A stretch of 64,000 bases of DNA from NCBI GenBank assembly GCA_023105745.1, contig JALGQZ010000004.1, forward strand, positions 39,570,437 through 39,634,436. The letters run 5' to 3'. This document shows positions 36,349 through 47,172 of the stretch, piece by piece. Every line of letters begins with the position of its first letter. Position 1 is the first letter of the stretch. The stretch is from Austropuccinia psidii. Taxonomy: Eukaryota; Basidiomycota; Pucciniomycetes; Pucciniales; Sphaerophragmiaceae. The position numbers were made by a program, and so were the translations under genes. A model generated the notes under the pieces. The model was not told the DNA's origin and did not search any database. It saw only the letters and a list, made by a program, of their open reading frames with translations.

Positions 36349-37100
36349 ATTATGGACACTAAAAGCTAGTGCTAAATTAAATTAATTTAAATAAACCTAA
36401 TTTTTTTTTAAGAGGTTGCCCTTGTAATTATAAAAAACCCCAACATTTGTTTTGGAGTTCTTACCAAACAGGTGATTGTAGTTCTATGTATCTTCTATGT
36501 AAGAGAAAAGTGTTATCAGAATCTTAATGAGTGAAATTGGGATTACTGTCCCAAATGATTTTTTGTGTTTGTTTTATTTCGCTTTTCCAGTTTCTTTGGT
36601 ACCTTATGGGCTGTCTTTTTTTCAGAAAAGTATTCTTCTTCTTCAGTTGTTTCCCAGCTTACTCCACTTCTGGTTCTGGATGGAGTCAATTGAAGTCACT
36701 CTACAGACTGAGTCAATACAGTTGTCCCATTAGACTTAGGCGAAACTTCCCAGTTGAGAAATCCAGACCCTTTTATTTGCATGGGTGTTGGGCTTATTGG
36801 TTGAAGATGACTGGGCCTTGGTGCTTGTGGATGTACACCAATTTCATTTTTTCCCCATGGTTTCCTCTGTTCCACCAAATGATAGTGGATCCCCATGAAA
36901 TTAATTTTGTCCCCCCCTGTGCCAATTATATGAAGGAATTAATTAACAGCTGAACTTATTTTTATTCCAAAATCCACTCCTTGGTGCATGATTGACATGT
37001 TTTGATTAAAAACAGTTTGTGGTCCTTTGTATTTTGGGTATGGGCCATTCACCCCATCCTAACCAACACTCCAAGGATGATGATAATGACTAAATTCCCA
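36349..37100 (-). pseudogene. Accessory gene piece 1 (N-terminal part)
   Basis: The minus strand around 36440-36620 aligns by eye with 23230-23420 (ACATTTGTTTTGGAGTTCTT versus ATGTTTGTCTTGGAGCTTTT), so the split accessory gene resumes here after the LTR element. Frames are broken, and the right border is a guess. Confidence 0.6.
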
Positions 37101-38120
37101 AGAGTACATCTCTGGTAAAAACTTGGCACCTGGAACATGGGGCTGATTGGAGAATTTGATCATTTAATTCATGTTTCAATAAAGTATAGAAGTCAATTAT
37201 CATTTTGGTAATAAATTCTCTCAGCGGAAAGCTCCTGTTTGCATGAAAGAGTATACACAATAATAAAAGTACTGACCTGAAATCAAATAAAAGAAATTAA
37301 TATGCTGTTCCAAACAAGGTCAACCTTGGACTTTCTTATTTAAATTTTGTAACCTATCATCACACAACCAAAAATAACCTAATTCTTCTTAATAAAGACA
37401 CTTTATCATCTACAAAGCATGAAATTTCCTATTCAAGGTTATCTTACCAAAATTCCTTTCCAGTTATAGTCTCTTATGATGAAAGAGTTTGTCGTTGTAC
37501 TTGCTTTGTCACAAATATCTTGATGATCCAAAAGATTAAACAGCTTTCAGCTATAGGTTCCTCTTTTGTAAGAGTTTTTTTTCAAAGTTTCTTTGTAGAA
37601 AATATCTTTGAGGTTAATAAGATGAAAGAAGGAGAAATTAGTTAAAGAAAGAAAAAATTAAAAAAAGTTACTTAAAAGAAATTTAATTAATTGAAAACAG
37701 GAAACCCCTCCCCACAACCTGTGCATTTTGGGAGTGGCCAGATTTATAATTTTGGAAAGTTGGATATTTCACTATCTCACAGATTAATTTGAGTACAAAT
37801 CAGAAATCATAAATAGCTTATTTTCACCAAAGATTGATACCCTTCATTGGAACAGTTTGCTTTCAATTATATGAAGACAAAAAAACTGAATTCAGGGCAC
37901 TGTATTTTCTCTTTCTGCACAGTCATTGGCCCCTTTTTTAAGTAAAGTGCAATTTTTTTTTGTAACTACATGTCATCTAGACTAGAATAAGGACTTAAAA
38001 CACATTTTTGAGTAAAATGAGAACAAAATTTTAAAACAGGAAAAATGAGATATAAAAATAAAAATAAATTGATTGCTTGACATTTTTCCTAGAATGAATC
38101 AGTTAAGAATGTTGCTTAGC
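37101..38120. other. AT-rich spacer
   Basis: No gene recognised. Contains CAGGGCACTGTA at 37893-37904, a word repeated at the right edge of the mariner relic (39576-39587). Confidence 0.4.
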
Positions 38121-38129
38121 TCAAAGGAA

Positions 38130-39240
38130 AGGTGATTGATGAAAAAAAAAATGGCAAAACAATTAGTAAGAGTTAAGGCCACCTTGTTTGTCAATGATCA
38201 TCTACATTTGACAGTGCATTAATAAGAGAAGATTTTCCAAAGTGATTTGAGGGAAATTGTCTCATGCCACATGGATCAATTTTTGCAATTTTTTGAAATT
38301 TTGTGGCAAATATAGTTTTGATATAATTCATTCCCTTCATAATTATACAAACATTTTCAATTGGGTTGAGATAAGGTGAGTGATAAGGTCAGTTCATTTT
38401 GATCAATCCGTTTAATTATTTCCATTGGAAGCTGATGTTGGGGGATTTATCTTTCATTTAAATGAGCCAATTCCTACCTTGGATAAATGGGCAGTCTCCA
38501 TATGATTTAAAAGGGGGTTCAGGGAAGGGAAATAGGCTTGGTAAATTATTTTGGCCAAGGTGAGGCATCCTTCTAATATTGCCACTGAGGATTTTTTGGC
38601 TGCACAGATTTCTCCCCATATCATGACCAACAGTCAGCCCAAACAGTGGTTGACAGCCAAGTTCTCCAACATCCATTTCTTTCTTGCAGTTCTCCAAAAA
38701 CAAATTCATTTTAATACTTTATCTAAGGAGTTGATCATTTCAGAATTAGTACAAAAAAAAGACGAACTACTTACCCAATTCAAATGTCTACTTGTTAGTC
38801 CAGATCACCTGGGCCCCATCATTGATCATCCAATTGATGTGGGCCTGGGAAAAGGTGAGGCAAGCTTGGAAATTCTCAGGTTGTAGGTACGTTTTCTTGG
38901 GTGAAATCTGAGACAATTTAAAAAGCTTATGAACCTCACATTGGATGGTTTGATTGTAAACCTTATATTCTATGAGGTTCATTACTTAAGAAACTGTAAG
39001 ACAACAACAGCAAGTTATGATGCGGTTGAGCTTTCAGAAATCACATTCCTAGGCGATTGATGGTAAACATTTCTTTATCTGAGTGTTGAAACTTCATCAT
39101 AATATTTTAGAAAATTGTCAACGCAATCCCACTAAGCTCCGAAATTGATCAATAGCCGAGTCCATCGTATTGAATCGCAACAATTCACCCACACACTTCG
39201 AAATCAAGGTAAGGAATGATCTATGAAAAAGACCATTAGT
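38130..39240 (-). pseudogene. Tc1/mariner (DDE_3) transposase relic
   Basis: The minus-strand frame from 38982 reads KKTYLQPENFQACLTFSQAH, INWMINDGAQVIWTNK, a stop, then TFELGK. This is the second-Asp block of Tc1/mariner (usual form near VIW-DES-FELG) with its Asp replaced by Asn and a nonsense codon. Further down, about 38340-38390, YLNPIENVCIIMK is the third block (PDLNPIEN-W). Intervening frames are broken. The TA dinucleotide after GGGCACTG at 39586-39587 fits a right terminus of this superfamily. Confidence 0.7.
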
Positions 39241-39599
39241 GTTTGTGCATTAACCTGAATAAAAAAAAGAATGAAAACTCACCTCTTTTTGAGGAGGTGA
39301 GTAATGAGAGAGTTCAATTACTTAGAGTAGCTATGAAGGCTTTGAAGAAGTTTTTTTAATGCTTGAAAGGTGGTTCATTTGAAGAGAGAAAAACAATAAA
39401 AAAAATAAAAAAAATAATGGCATAAAGAAATATTCAAAATGAAATTAGTTTGAATAAATTTCTAGAAACTGCATGACCTGTGACAAATAGGAAAATCACT
39501 CAAGGAGACTGGTACACATTTTGCACACAGCCATTAAAGTGTATGGGTTCACTGCCCAGATTTGAATATTTATGGCAGGGCACTGTACTACACATACCA

Positions 39600-40524
39600 A
39601 TAAGTGCAATAATAATCCATAAAAATTGAATACCAGTGTATCCTTAAATTCAAAACTACAATAAAAAGATGAAACTAATTGGGTGAAAAATAACTAATGG
39701 GGAAAAGAAATTTAAAGCTATACTGCACAGTAAGAAGAAGCCCAAGTATGATTAAGAACTAAATACAGATATTCCTGAAAAAGAAATATGTCAGAAAATT
39801 TCATAGTTAGATGAAACAATATGATATTATGACAAATTAAAAAGAATTTATTTAAAGATTCTTCACATGTATTTATAATATTTGCAAATCTCTTTCTTTT
39901 GGAACATTTCACACAAGTCAAGTATGTTTGAAACATTTATTTTGTTGTTTTTGAAATTTTTCTTTTGTTTTTTTTGATCTCAATTAGGTTGTCTGAGTGA
40001 ATTTTATATTATCAATTTACTGTGGATATTACAGCTGTCATTGTGAGAATTTAAATTTGACTTTTTAATTTCTCAGTATATTCATCAAGATATATTATCC
40101 TACTTTAGATTGTTTGTGGAGCTGCCATAATATTCTTCATTACATGGAAAGTGGTGATGTTTGGAGATACAGAGGGGACGAGAAGATTTAGGGAATTAAA
40201 GCTATACCAATGAAAGATATGGATGATAGAGTTATCTAAGAGTCATTAGTGAGCCCCAATCCTCCCCATTTTAAAATGTAATTGAAGCTTCCCTTTGGAC
40301 AGGAAATAGTTAAGAATGGCATAGAAATTTTTTCCAATATAAAAAGGTCAGGATATGATGTAAATACTGTGGTTTTGGAGGAAGTAATGGGCTCTGTGGG
40401 TTAATACTGGGATCCTTATCACGCTAAACCAAGGAGATGTTAAAAACAGGGCTCTTAGATAAGCAAGGTTCAGTTTTCTAGAAGTATTTAAAGAAAAAAC
40501 AAAGCAATTTTATTAATCAAAGCC
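39600..40524. other. Spacer, nothing recognised
   Basis: Mixed AT-rich sequence with one 72-codon minus frame (39718-39936) of no recognisable family. Confidence 0.4.
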
Positions 40525-41149
40525 TGTGATTATGTAAAACATACCCATAAAGCCACAAATAATGTTTTGTCCATTTGATTTTATCATTCAATAACTTATA
40601 GAATTAATTTGAAGCATAATTTAATGAAATTTTATTATAAATTCAATTTTGAGAATAAAATTTAAAAAATATCATGTAATATTGATATTCTAAACAAAAA
40701 ATAACTTAGGGTAACTCCATGGGGTGTTATACTCAGAAATGGTTATTTTGGCTGTTATAAGAAGAATTAAGGACCTGTTCTGTAACCGCATGGTCAAAGC
40801 TGCTTTTGAATTTTGAGGTCAGATTTTCTTAATCCTGTGAAAAAACTTTTCAAGATTTATTTGTGTTGCAATAGAGAACAAAATTAATTTCCAAATATCC
40901 TATCATTTTTCTTCCCAACGTCATCTTTAAAACCCATAATATAGAATTTCTTACACCTATCCATCACCAATGGTACCTCCTATTACTATGAAAAAATAAT
41001 TAATATTATATATTTATCTCATGATGATAGTAATAACTATTATAGAGCTTGAAGAGCGCCGTGCATTCCACACAGGCTTTGTTTGTGGCCACGAGTATGT
41101 TAAAGATCTGCTTTAAGCCCCATAAGATAGAATTCAAAAGATCTATTCT

Positions 41150-42113
41150 TACAGCTTGTCAATGACTTGACCTCAAGGGGTATACTGGAGAATTCAAAAT
41201 ACATCATGGCACAGGAAAAATCATGCATTTCTTGTACATTTTCACAAATTGACAATATACAAGACAAGAATGGGAGCACTTCCAGAGTGGTAAAGAAACC
41301 ATTTATAAATTATTTAACAGTGGGATCAGGGATTTGTGCTATTTGTACCCAGAATACATCCCCCAACCAAATGGTGAGACAATCCCACCACAGATCATAA
41401 AAGACTCAAAATATCAAGAGTTTTGTCAATGTATAGGTGTCATTTATGGGACATTAATTCCAGATAAAGTGGCTTAAAATGATCAGGCACAATTGCATAC
41501 TCGGAAAGGTGGGCTGGTACAAAAAGTTCTCATGGCTTCTGGTTTTGATATGAGTATTTAAATTATGTGTGTTGGGTGGGAGGGAAGTAATAATTATTCC
41601 AGGGTATTAGACAATGCCCTGAATAATGGCTTTTACATACCACCAAATTGATATTACCTTTCTTATTCTGGCTATGGCCTCAGTAATGGAATCTTAACTC
41701 CATATCTTGGAACCCGGTCTCATTTGCGTGAGAAGGCTCGTGCACAGATTAGGTTTGTAGCTTCCTCAATATTTTCTAAATTCTTATTGGATGTCTTTAA
41801 AAACTTTATACCTCAAAAAAGAGAGGAATTGTTCAATTTAAGACTTTAATCTTTGCTAAATGTAGTTGGAAGTGTATTCGGAGATCTTAAAATAAAGTTT
41901 CCTATCATTTGCAGGCCATCAGAATACTCAATCGAGACACAAAATAAGCTATTTTTTGCAATTGGTTCCTTGCATAATTATTTTATTAGAAACAAATCCA
42001 ATCAAAAGAATGATTTATATGTTACAGATGATGATCAGGATAAAGAAAATAATTGGCCACCAAATGTCCATAATGTTGTAGCTCAAGATTATATTGATAT
42101 GAGTTTCGTTTGA
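41150..42113 (+). pseudogene. Transposase of the plant-type Harbinger
   Basis: Joined by eye across stops, the plus strand reads CIGVIYGTLIPDKV (first block), TRKGGLVQKVLMASGFDMSI, VGWEGSNNYSRVLDNAL, YLSYSGYGLSNGILTPYLGT (second block) and, open at 41853-42113, VVGSVFGDLKIKFPII and LHNYFIRNKS. This is the DDE_Tnp_4 order of plant-like Harbinger transposases. Both catalytic Asp positions read Tyr or Ser here (IYGT for IDGT; SYSGY for VDAGY), and there are in-frame stops, so it is inactive. Confidence 0.8.
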
Positions 42114-42540
42114 AATCAAATGGCAAGGTCTATGTGGCAGCAACATCAGGTGTCTATCAGTAAAAAAAGGGCCACAAACCAATGAAATGTACAAAAAGTT
42201 AGAAAATTAATAGAGAAAATTCTGCATGAGCACTCAAAAAATGAAACAATCAGCCATTCACATTTTTCCAGTTTATTTGTCTTCTAATTCACTTTATTTT
42301 ATGGTCCACAATCTGAAAAATTGATAAAAGAGATAACTGTTTTGCAATCATTTTCCAGTAAAATGAGATTTTTGATGAGCTCTGCCTCAGTCAAATGTGA
42401 GGAAAATTGATTTTTAATAATATCAATAGGCTTTTTTATGTTATTATGATATTTAATTTGATATCCTTGAGGCTTTTATGGCTTTGAAGTATCAATAATC
42501 AATTTTTTAATTGTAGTACTCAAATACACAAGTACCTCAA

Positions 42541-43210
42541 TCATGGCCTCTTGTTTCCTCGAAGAGATTTTAAATTCCCTTTGACATCTTCTGTTGATGA
42601 TGTGGCAGTTGGAGAAGATACGTGGATATTCTTATGCTTCTGCTTAGTTTCCCTGTAAAAATTTTTATTCCTGTCATTTGAAATGATTGATACTTCAAAG
42701 TTGCTCATATTCATTGGTGGCTTGGGGTTTATTTCTATAACCGGTGGTGAGCTTTGAGCCATCTCAGTTGAAAAAGTGCCAAAAAAAACTTTTGTGAAGA
42801 GAGCGTAGTTTTGTAATTGATTACCTCTCATTTTTTCTTATCAAGTGCTTGGATGTTGTTCTTTTAGATTCCTCAAGAAATCATCATCTGCAATGATGAT
42901 TTTATTCCTTTCGTCCCAGCCTGTCCCGCTGAGTGAACGTAAGAATTCATACTTTGTAAATAATTTTTTGATTGACTCCTTCTTGTTTTTAAATCGAGTT
43001 TTTCCTAGGATCAAGCCATACTTTCCATTTATGGCTTGCAAAAACATGTTCCATGCTTCTTTTTTTAAGTTTCCTCCATCAGTATATTTCCCAAGTTATT
43101 TCATTTCTTCATACTTCTCAAGGAAAAAAATGAATTTTTCAGATGCCAAAATGTGCGATGTGGCTCGTTTGGAGTTGATAATGGGCTGTGATGTATCTGG
43201 TTGATTTTTG
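42541..43210 (-). pseudogene. Myb/SANT-like partner of the plant-type Harbinger
   Basis: The minus frame 42841-43047 reads LRSLSGTGWDERNKIIIADD then FLRNLKEQHPST, matching the end of the Myb_DNA-bind_3 domain (LSG-GWDE-K-V-A-D-VW...HP). After a frame change at 42840 it continues with NYALFTKVFFGTFSTEMAQ, a Pro-rich linker and a Ser/Lys-rich tail (42541-42831). Binds transposon ends in intact relatives. Confidence 0.72.
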
Positions 43211-45399
43211 TGATAATTGTTCACAGGCTCTATACCAGTGGGGTTAATTTAAAAGATAGTTGGGTCCATCATGATGAATGATTATTATTTTGGTTTTGCC
43301 ACTGAAGAAGGAAAAAGTTGAAGAAAAATTAGTAAGAGTGAATTATCAAATTTTAACTTACTACCCCCTTAAAAATTTAGCGCCTTTGGGCCTCACTTGT
43401 TGCTTGGAACAAGCTTTGATTAACTTTAATAAGCTACTTTGTGAAAAAAAGCAAGTTTACCCAAAATAAGTTAATTTCCACGCGCACAGAACAGGCCCTA
43501 AAAGTTCATCATAACATCAAGGAAAATTTCAGAAATTTTAGAAATTTTCAATGTTTAGATCAATTTGAAACTATATCATGTATATTCCAGCTTACAAAAA
43601 CTGTGTACACTTACTAAATTAGCTAAAGATTTACAATACAGTATGTAAATCTTGCATGGAAGCGATTGAAATTGGTTTAAAGCCATGATATGGATTCAAA
43701 TATATAACTTGTAAAAATACACACAAAAGGGTGGGAAGGGGAAAAATGGAAAAAGGTACCAGTGTATGCTACATTTGAGATATTCAAGAACAATAGTAAG
43801 GATTTCCCCCTGTATTGAAAGATCATAAGCCATATTTAAGATTTATTATTAGACTTCAATTCCATATTACAGCTTAAACTAGTTTTTCCTTTATTTGGAC
43901 AAGAATGAAACTCTGAAAAAAGGTAATTATCACCTTATAAACTTTCAATTAAGTCTTTAGGGAATCTTGAATCTCTTCAAAGCTGAAGCTCAAAGATTAA
44001 ATAAGCATAAAATTAATTCTAAATTAATTCAATACTTACCAAGAGTTGAGGTTTAATTTATATTTATATTTGTATGCGGAAAAAGTAATAACATCAAGAA
44101 ATTATAGAAAATCCACTTATAAATTGATTCACTCATAATTTTCATACAGCTTATGAGTTTTTATTATCTATTTATAAGCCAAGAAGATTATTTATTATAA
44201 TAATAATATTTTGGATTAATCATTGAGAATAACTTATTTGACTATTTTCAAAGAAAATTAGAAAATAATTTGAAAATTAATCAAAAAATCTAATTCAATT
44301 TTTTTCGATAGAATTTTGGTTTGTAATATATTAATAAAATTAGGTTAAAATTGAATAAATTATTATTATCAGTAAGTGAAAAAATGATATATCCTATGGG
44401 AGCTTAGAGTTATTTGGGGTTTAGAATAAGACTTGTAGCTTAAATTACAATTAAAATTTAGACATTTTAAATTAAAACTCAATATTAAATGATTTTTTTT
44501 CATTTATTAGGAGTAAAATCCCTGTGGAAGCATCTGTCATAACAGAGTACGTGCATTAAGTCATAAAAATAGCGATTAATTACTGTGTTCCTATAAATCA
44601 GTGCAATCAATCTTCTGAATCATATATATCTTATTGAAGAAAATCTTATATTATTATGAATAATATTTCAGTTTTTGATTCCTTTTAGTTCTTATAAAAT
44701 GTGACTTTAATTCTCAGGAACTAATTATATTTGTAAAATAATTATTAATTGATTTTATATTGTAAAATATTGCTCAAAAACATTACATAAAAATACCATT
44801 GTTAATTATTTTGGTATATTCTGAATTATTTTAATTTCTTAATAAATATTTGTAAAAAAAAATTTTATTGGAGATTTTTTTCAATTAATTTCCTATTAAA
44901 TAGCTCTTTATTAAGAATCGATTTTTTCACTTATTATTTCTCTTAATTTATTATCAAATTGTAATTTAGAATAATTTAATCTAATTCTTTATAAATAGCT
45001 TGTTTTAATTTGCTAAAAAAACTATATTTCTCTATATTACAGACTGAATATAATTATTTTCAGAATGGAAATTACTTATATTAATGATATAATAATTATA
45101 TTCCTTTTATATATAATCATGATGATCCCTTTATTAATTAAAGTTTTAGAAATATTGATGATAACTATATCTATATATGTGTTTATAATATTTAATCATT
45201 TTATATTTTCATTTTAAGAAGCTCATAGTAATTTTAAGTAATAATATTATTGTTCAGATCTTCATTGTAACAACTTATAATAAAAGATCTCTGTAACCTG
45301 AGTCAAATAATTTTACATATCTCAAGTTGGTAGTGGCCTGGGGATTGATCGTTTACCAACATACCAATTTAAACTCCTTCTTTTTGTATAACTGAAATT

Positions 45400-46700
45400 T
45401 TAATTTAATAATTAATACACTGGTAGCATTTTTTCCATTAGAGGAAAGGGCATAATCCCATGAATGTGGCTGTTACTTTATCAAAACACAATTAAGCCCT
45501 TGGGGAGAGCGCTTTGCAGATTTCTTCTAAGTAGAAACAAGATTGGGATAATTATTCCTTGAGTTTTTGTTTAATTAATTCCATATTCCCATCCATTTGA
45601 GGTTGATAAGATGTATAAGGGTCCATTTCAATCCCTACTATAGTAAAGACACTCCCCCAGAAGGATCTTAGAAATAAAGAATATTAATTAAATATTATTA
45701 TATACTGTAATAAATTATACCTGATAAAGCTTTCTAAAGATATAGAAGCCATTTTTGGGGAATCCATGGCTTCATTAAAGGGTACACAGTGTACCTCTTT
45801 TGTACAAAACTAAATATAACTAAGATTTAATCAAAGAACTGGTACCTGGGGAGCTTTGAAATTATTTCTATACTGATAGTTCTCCAGGTATTTGTGAGTA
45901 ACTTCCCTATAAAAAACCCAATCATTTTTTCTGCAAAACTTTGGCTTGTTTCCAATAATTAAATTTGAAGATAAATTCAAGAAGCTTATATTTTATATCA
46001 GCTCAAGAGGCCAAAGAAAGATAAGGGAAAAAGTGAAAAGGGTTCAGGAAAATATTTTATTTACCCCTTATGGAAAGCTATATCGTATAGTTACCACTTA
46101 ATCCACAATACTTAACACATGAAAGATCTTCTCTTCCTGATCCTTCATAAAATAATATGTGGGAGTTTTTTGGTGAGTAAAAGATTCAAATAAGACTTAT
46201 TTTTAATAATTCATCATTATAAAAGATCCACTATAGGCTTCAAGTATTAATTAGCTGCTAATTTCCTCCAAATTAGGCTATTAAGTTTGGCTTCAGACAT
46301 AATATTTAATTAAACCCTGGCTCATTGGATTTAAGTAAAGTATTCTGTGTATTGCTATAAAAGACAGATATTAAAGCAAGAAAAATGACAGTAATTAATC
46401 ACTGGAATAATCCACCTAAAAAGGTGTAGGGAAAGGGTATACCATGATATCATTATGTGAAGAAATTGAGTTTAAGATCACACCTGTCAATAATAAATAA
46501 TTTATCATCATGGAAATTGACCTTCCTCCAACCCATAAATTTGCCATTAATAGCCTAGAAATTCTCCAAATCATTTTTACCAAGTCAATTGCAGGAAGAT
46601 TTTTCTGTACTAAAAATTTGTAAGGCTTACCATGAAGATTATGGATCACATAAGAGCTATTCCAGAAATAGGGAATGTCTTTTCCTATAATTTAATCATA
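45400..46700 (-). pseudogene. Ty3/Gypsy integrase relic
   Basis: On the minus strand near 45570-45680 one frame reads FWGSVFTIVGIEMDPYTSYQ, PQMDGNMELIKQKLKE, then a stop. This is the integrase block around the catalytic Glu (usual form near TAYHPQTDGQTER-NQ-LE). The minus frame 46416-46649 upstream may be another broken part of the same pol. It is on the opposite strand to the intact Gypsy element and belongs to another lineage. Confidence 0.5.
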
Positions 46701-47172
46701 ATTCTGTATGTGGAGATCAGTTGGGCAAATTAAGATAGGTAAGGTGAATTTATAAGAGAATTATTTTCTAATTAAGGAGCCACCCAATCCTAAATATACC
46801 AATTAAAAACCTTTAGTTTTATCTATGTATTTTAATGAATAAACGCTAAGGACTGCGTGGGTGGGGTAAATTGAATTCTCCAAGTTCTGGATGGAAGATA
46901 AATATAAAATTTTCTCAGTTTTTCTCAATTTACAAGGTTCTTACATGTGAAATAATTGGAATTAGTTGCCATTTTAAGGGAAATTTCTTATCATCCTCAA
47001 AAGGTACACTGTCATAAGCCACAATTTGTTATTCTTCACGAAATTAAACTACTGGAATATTGGAAGTTGTGTAGTATTAAAGATTAAAAATTGAGTTGAA
47101 AAAAGCACTTATGCTTTTTTTCAAAGATTTTTTTTGTGTAAATTTCTGGTTTGTATGAATTTAATGAGAAGG
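46701..47172. other. Spacer left of the Gypsy element
   Basis: Nothing recognised. The five bases before the LTR are GAAGG. Confidence 0.4.

Larger units (their letters stand above)
29586..36353 (+). mobile_element. Tandem LTR element of unknown family (LTR-int-LTR-int-LTR)
   Basis: Three near-identical LTRs (29591-30162, 33638-34225, 35761-36348; 572, 588 and 588 bp) flank two internal units of about 1.5 kb. The whole is bordered by the perfect target duplication ATTAT (29586-29590 and 36349-36353). LTRs begin TGTTAGCTGG (TGCTAGCTAG in the first) and end GCTCACA. After the first two LTRs the sequence TTTGGTAATACTAAA could be a primer-binding site. No protease, reverse transcriptase or integrase is present, so the element is non-autonomous. 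Each internal unit carries the same minus-strand frame. Unit 1 also contains a later solo LTR (30610-32598). Confidence 0.85.
24725..37100. mobile_element. Second Harbinger copy, split by LTR insertions
   Basis: This is a diverged relative of the 20.3 kb element in the same order: transposase relic on plus (about 25.2-26.4 kb), then the accessory gene on minus in three pieces (about 26.76-26.91, 28.99-29.59 and 36.35-37.10 kb). The gaps are filled exactly by a solo LTR (26909-28989) and a tandem LTR element (29591-36348), each flanked by a 5-base target duplication. Terminal repeats were not identified, so the outer limits are approximate. The left limit probably touches the right end of the first element. 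Confidence 0.7.
40768..43501. mobile_element. Plant-type PIF/Harbinger element with TAA target duplication
   Basis: The element is 40771-43498 (2728 bp). Left end GGACCTGTTCTGT; right end reverse-complemented GGGCCTGTTCTGT; TAA on each side (40768-40770, 43499-43501). Ends of the GGGCCTGTT type and a TWA duplication are standard for PIF/Harbinger. It encodes a broken plus-strand transposase and a broken minus-strand Myb-like partner, convergent. It lies inside an LTR relic whose similarity to its sister continues on both sides. Confidence 0.88.
40525..45317 (+). mobile_element. LTR relic, family C, carrying a nested Harbinger
   Basis: It starts TGTGATTATGTAAAACATACCC, sharing ACATACCCATAAaGCCACAAA with family B. 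It keeps colinear similarity to the 26909 LTR on both sides of the Harbinger insertion (GGGTGTTATAC on the left; CTAAAGATTTACAATACAG on the right). The right end is placed at TTTTACA (45315-45317) by analogy with the other LTRs and is approximate. No matching target duplication was found. The sequence just after it, GGCCTGGGGATTGAT, resembles the primer-site region of the 47173 element, so it may be a 5' LTR rather than a solo LTR. Confidence 0.6.
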
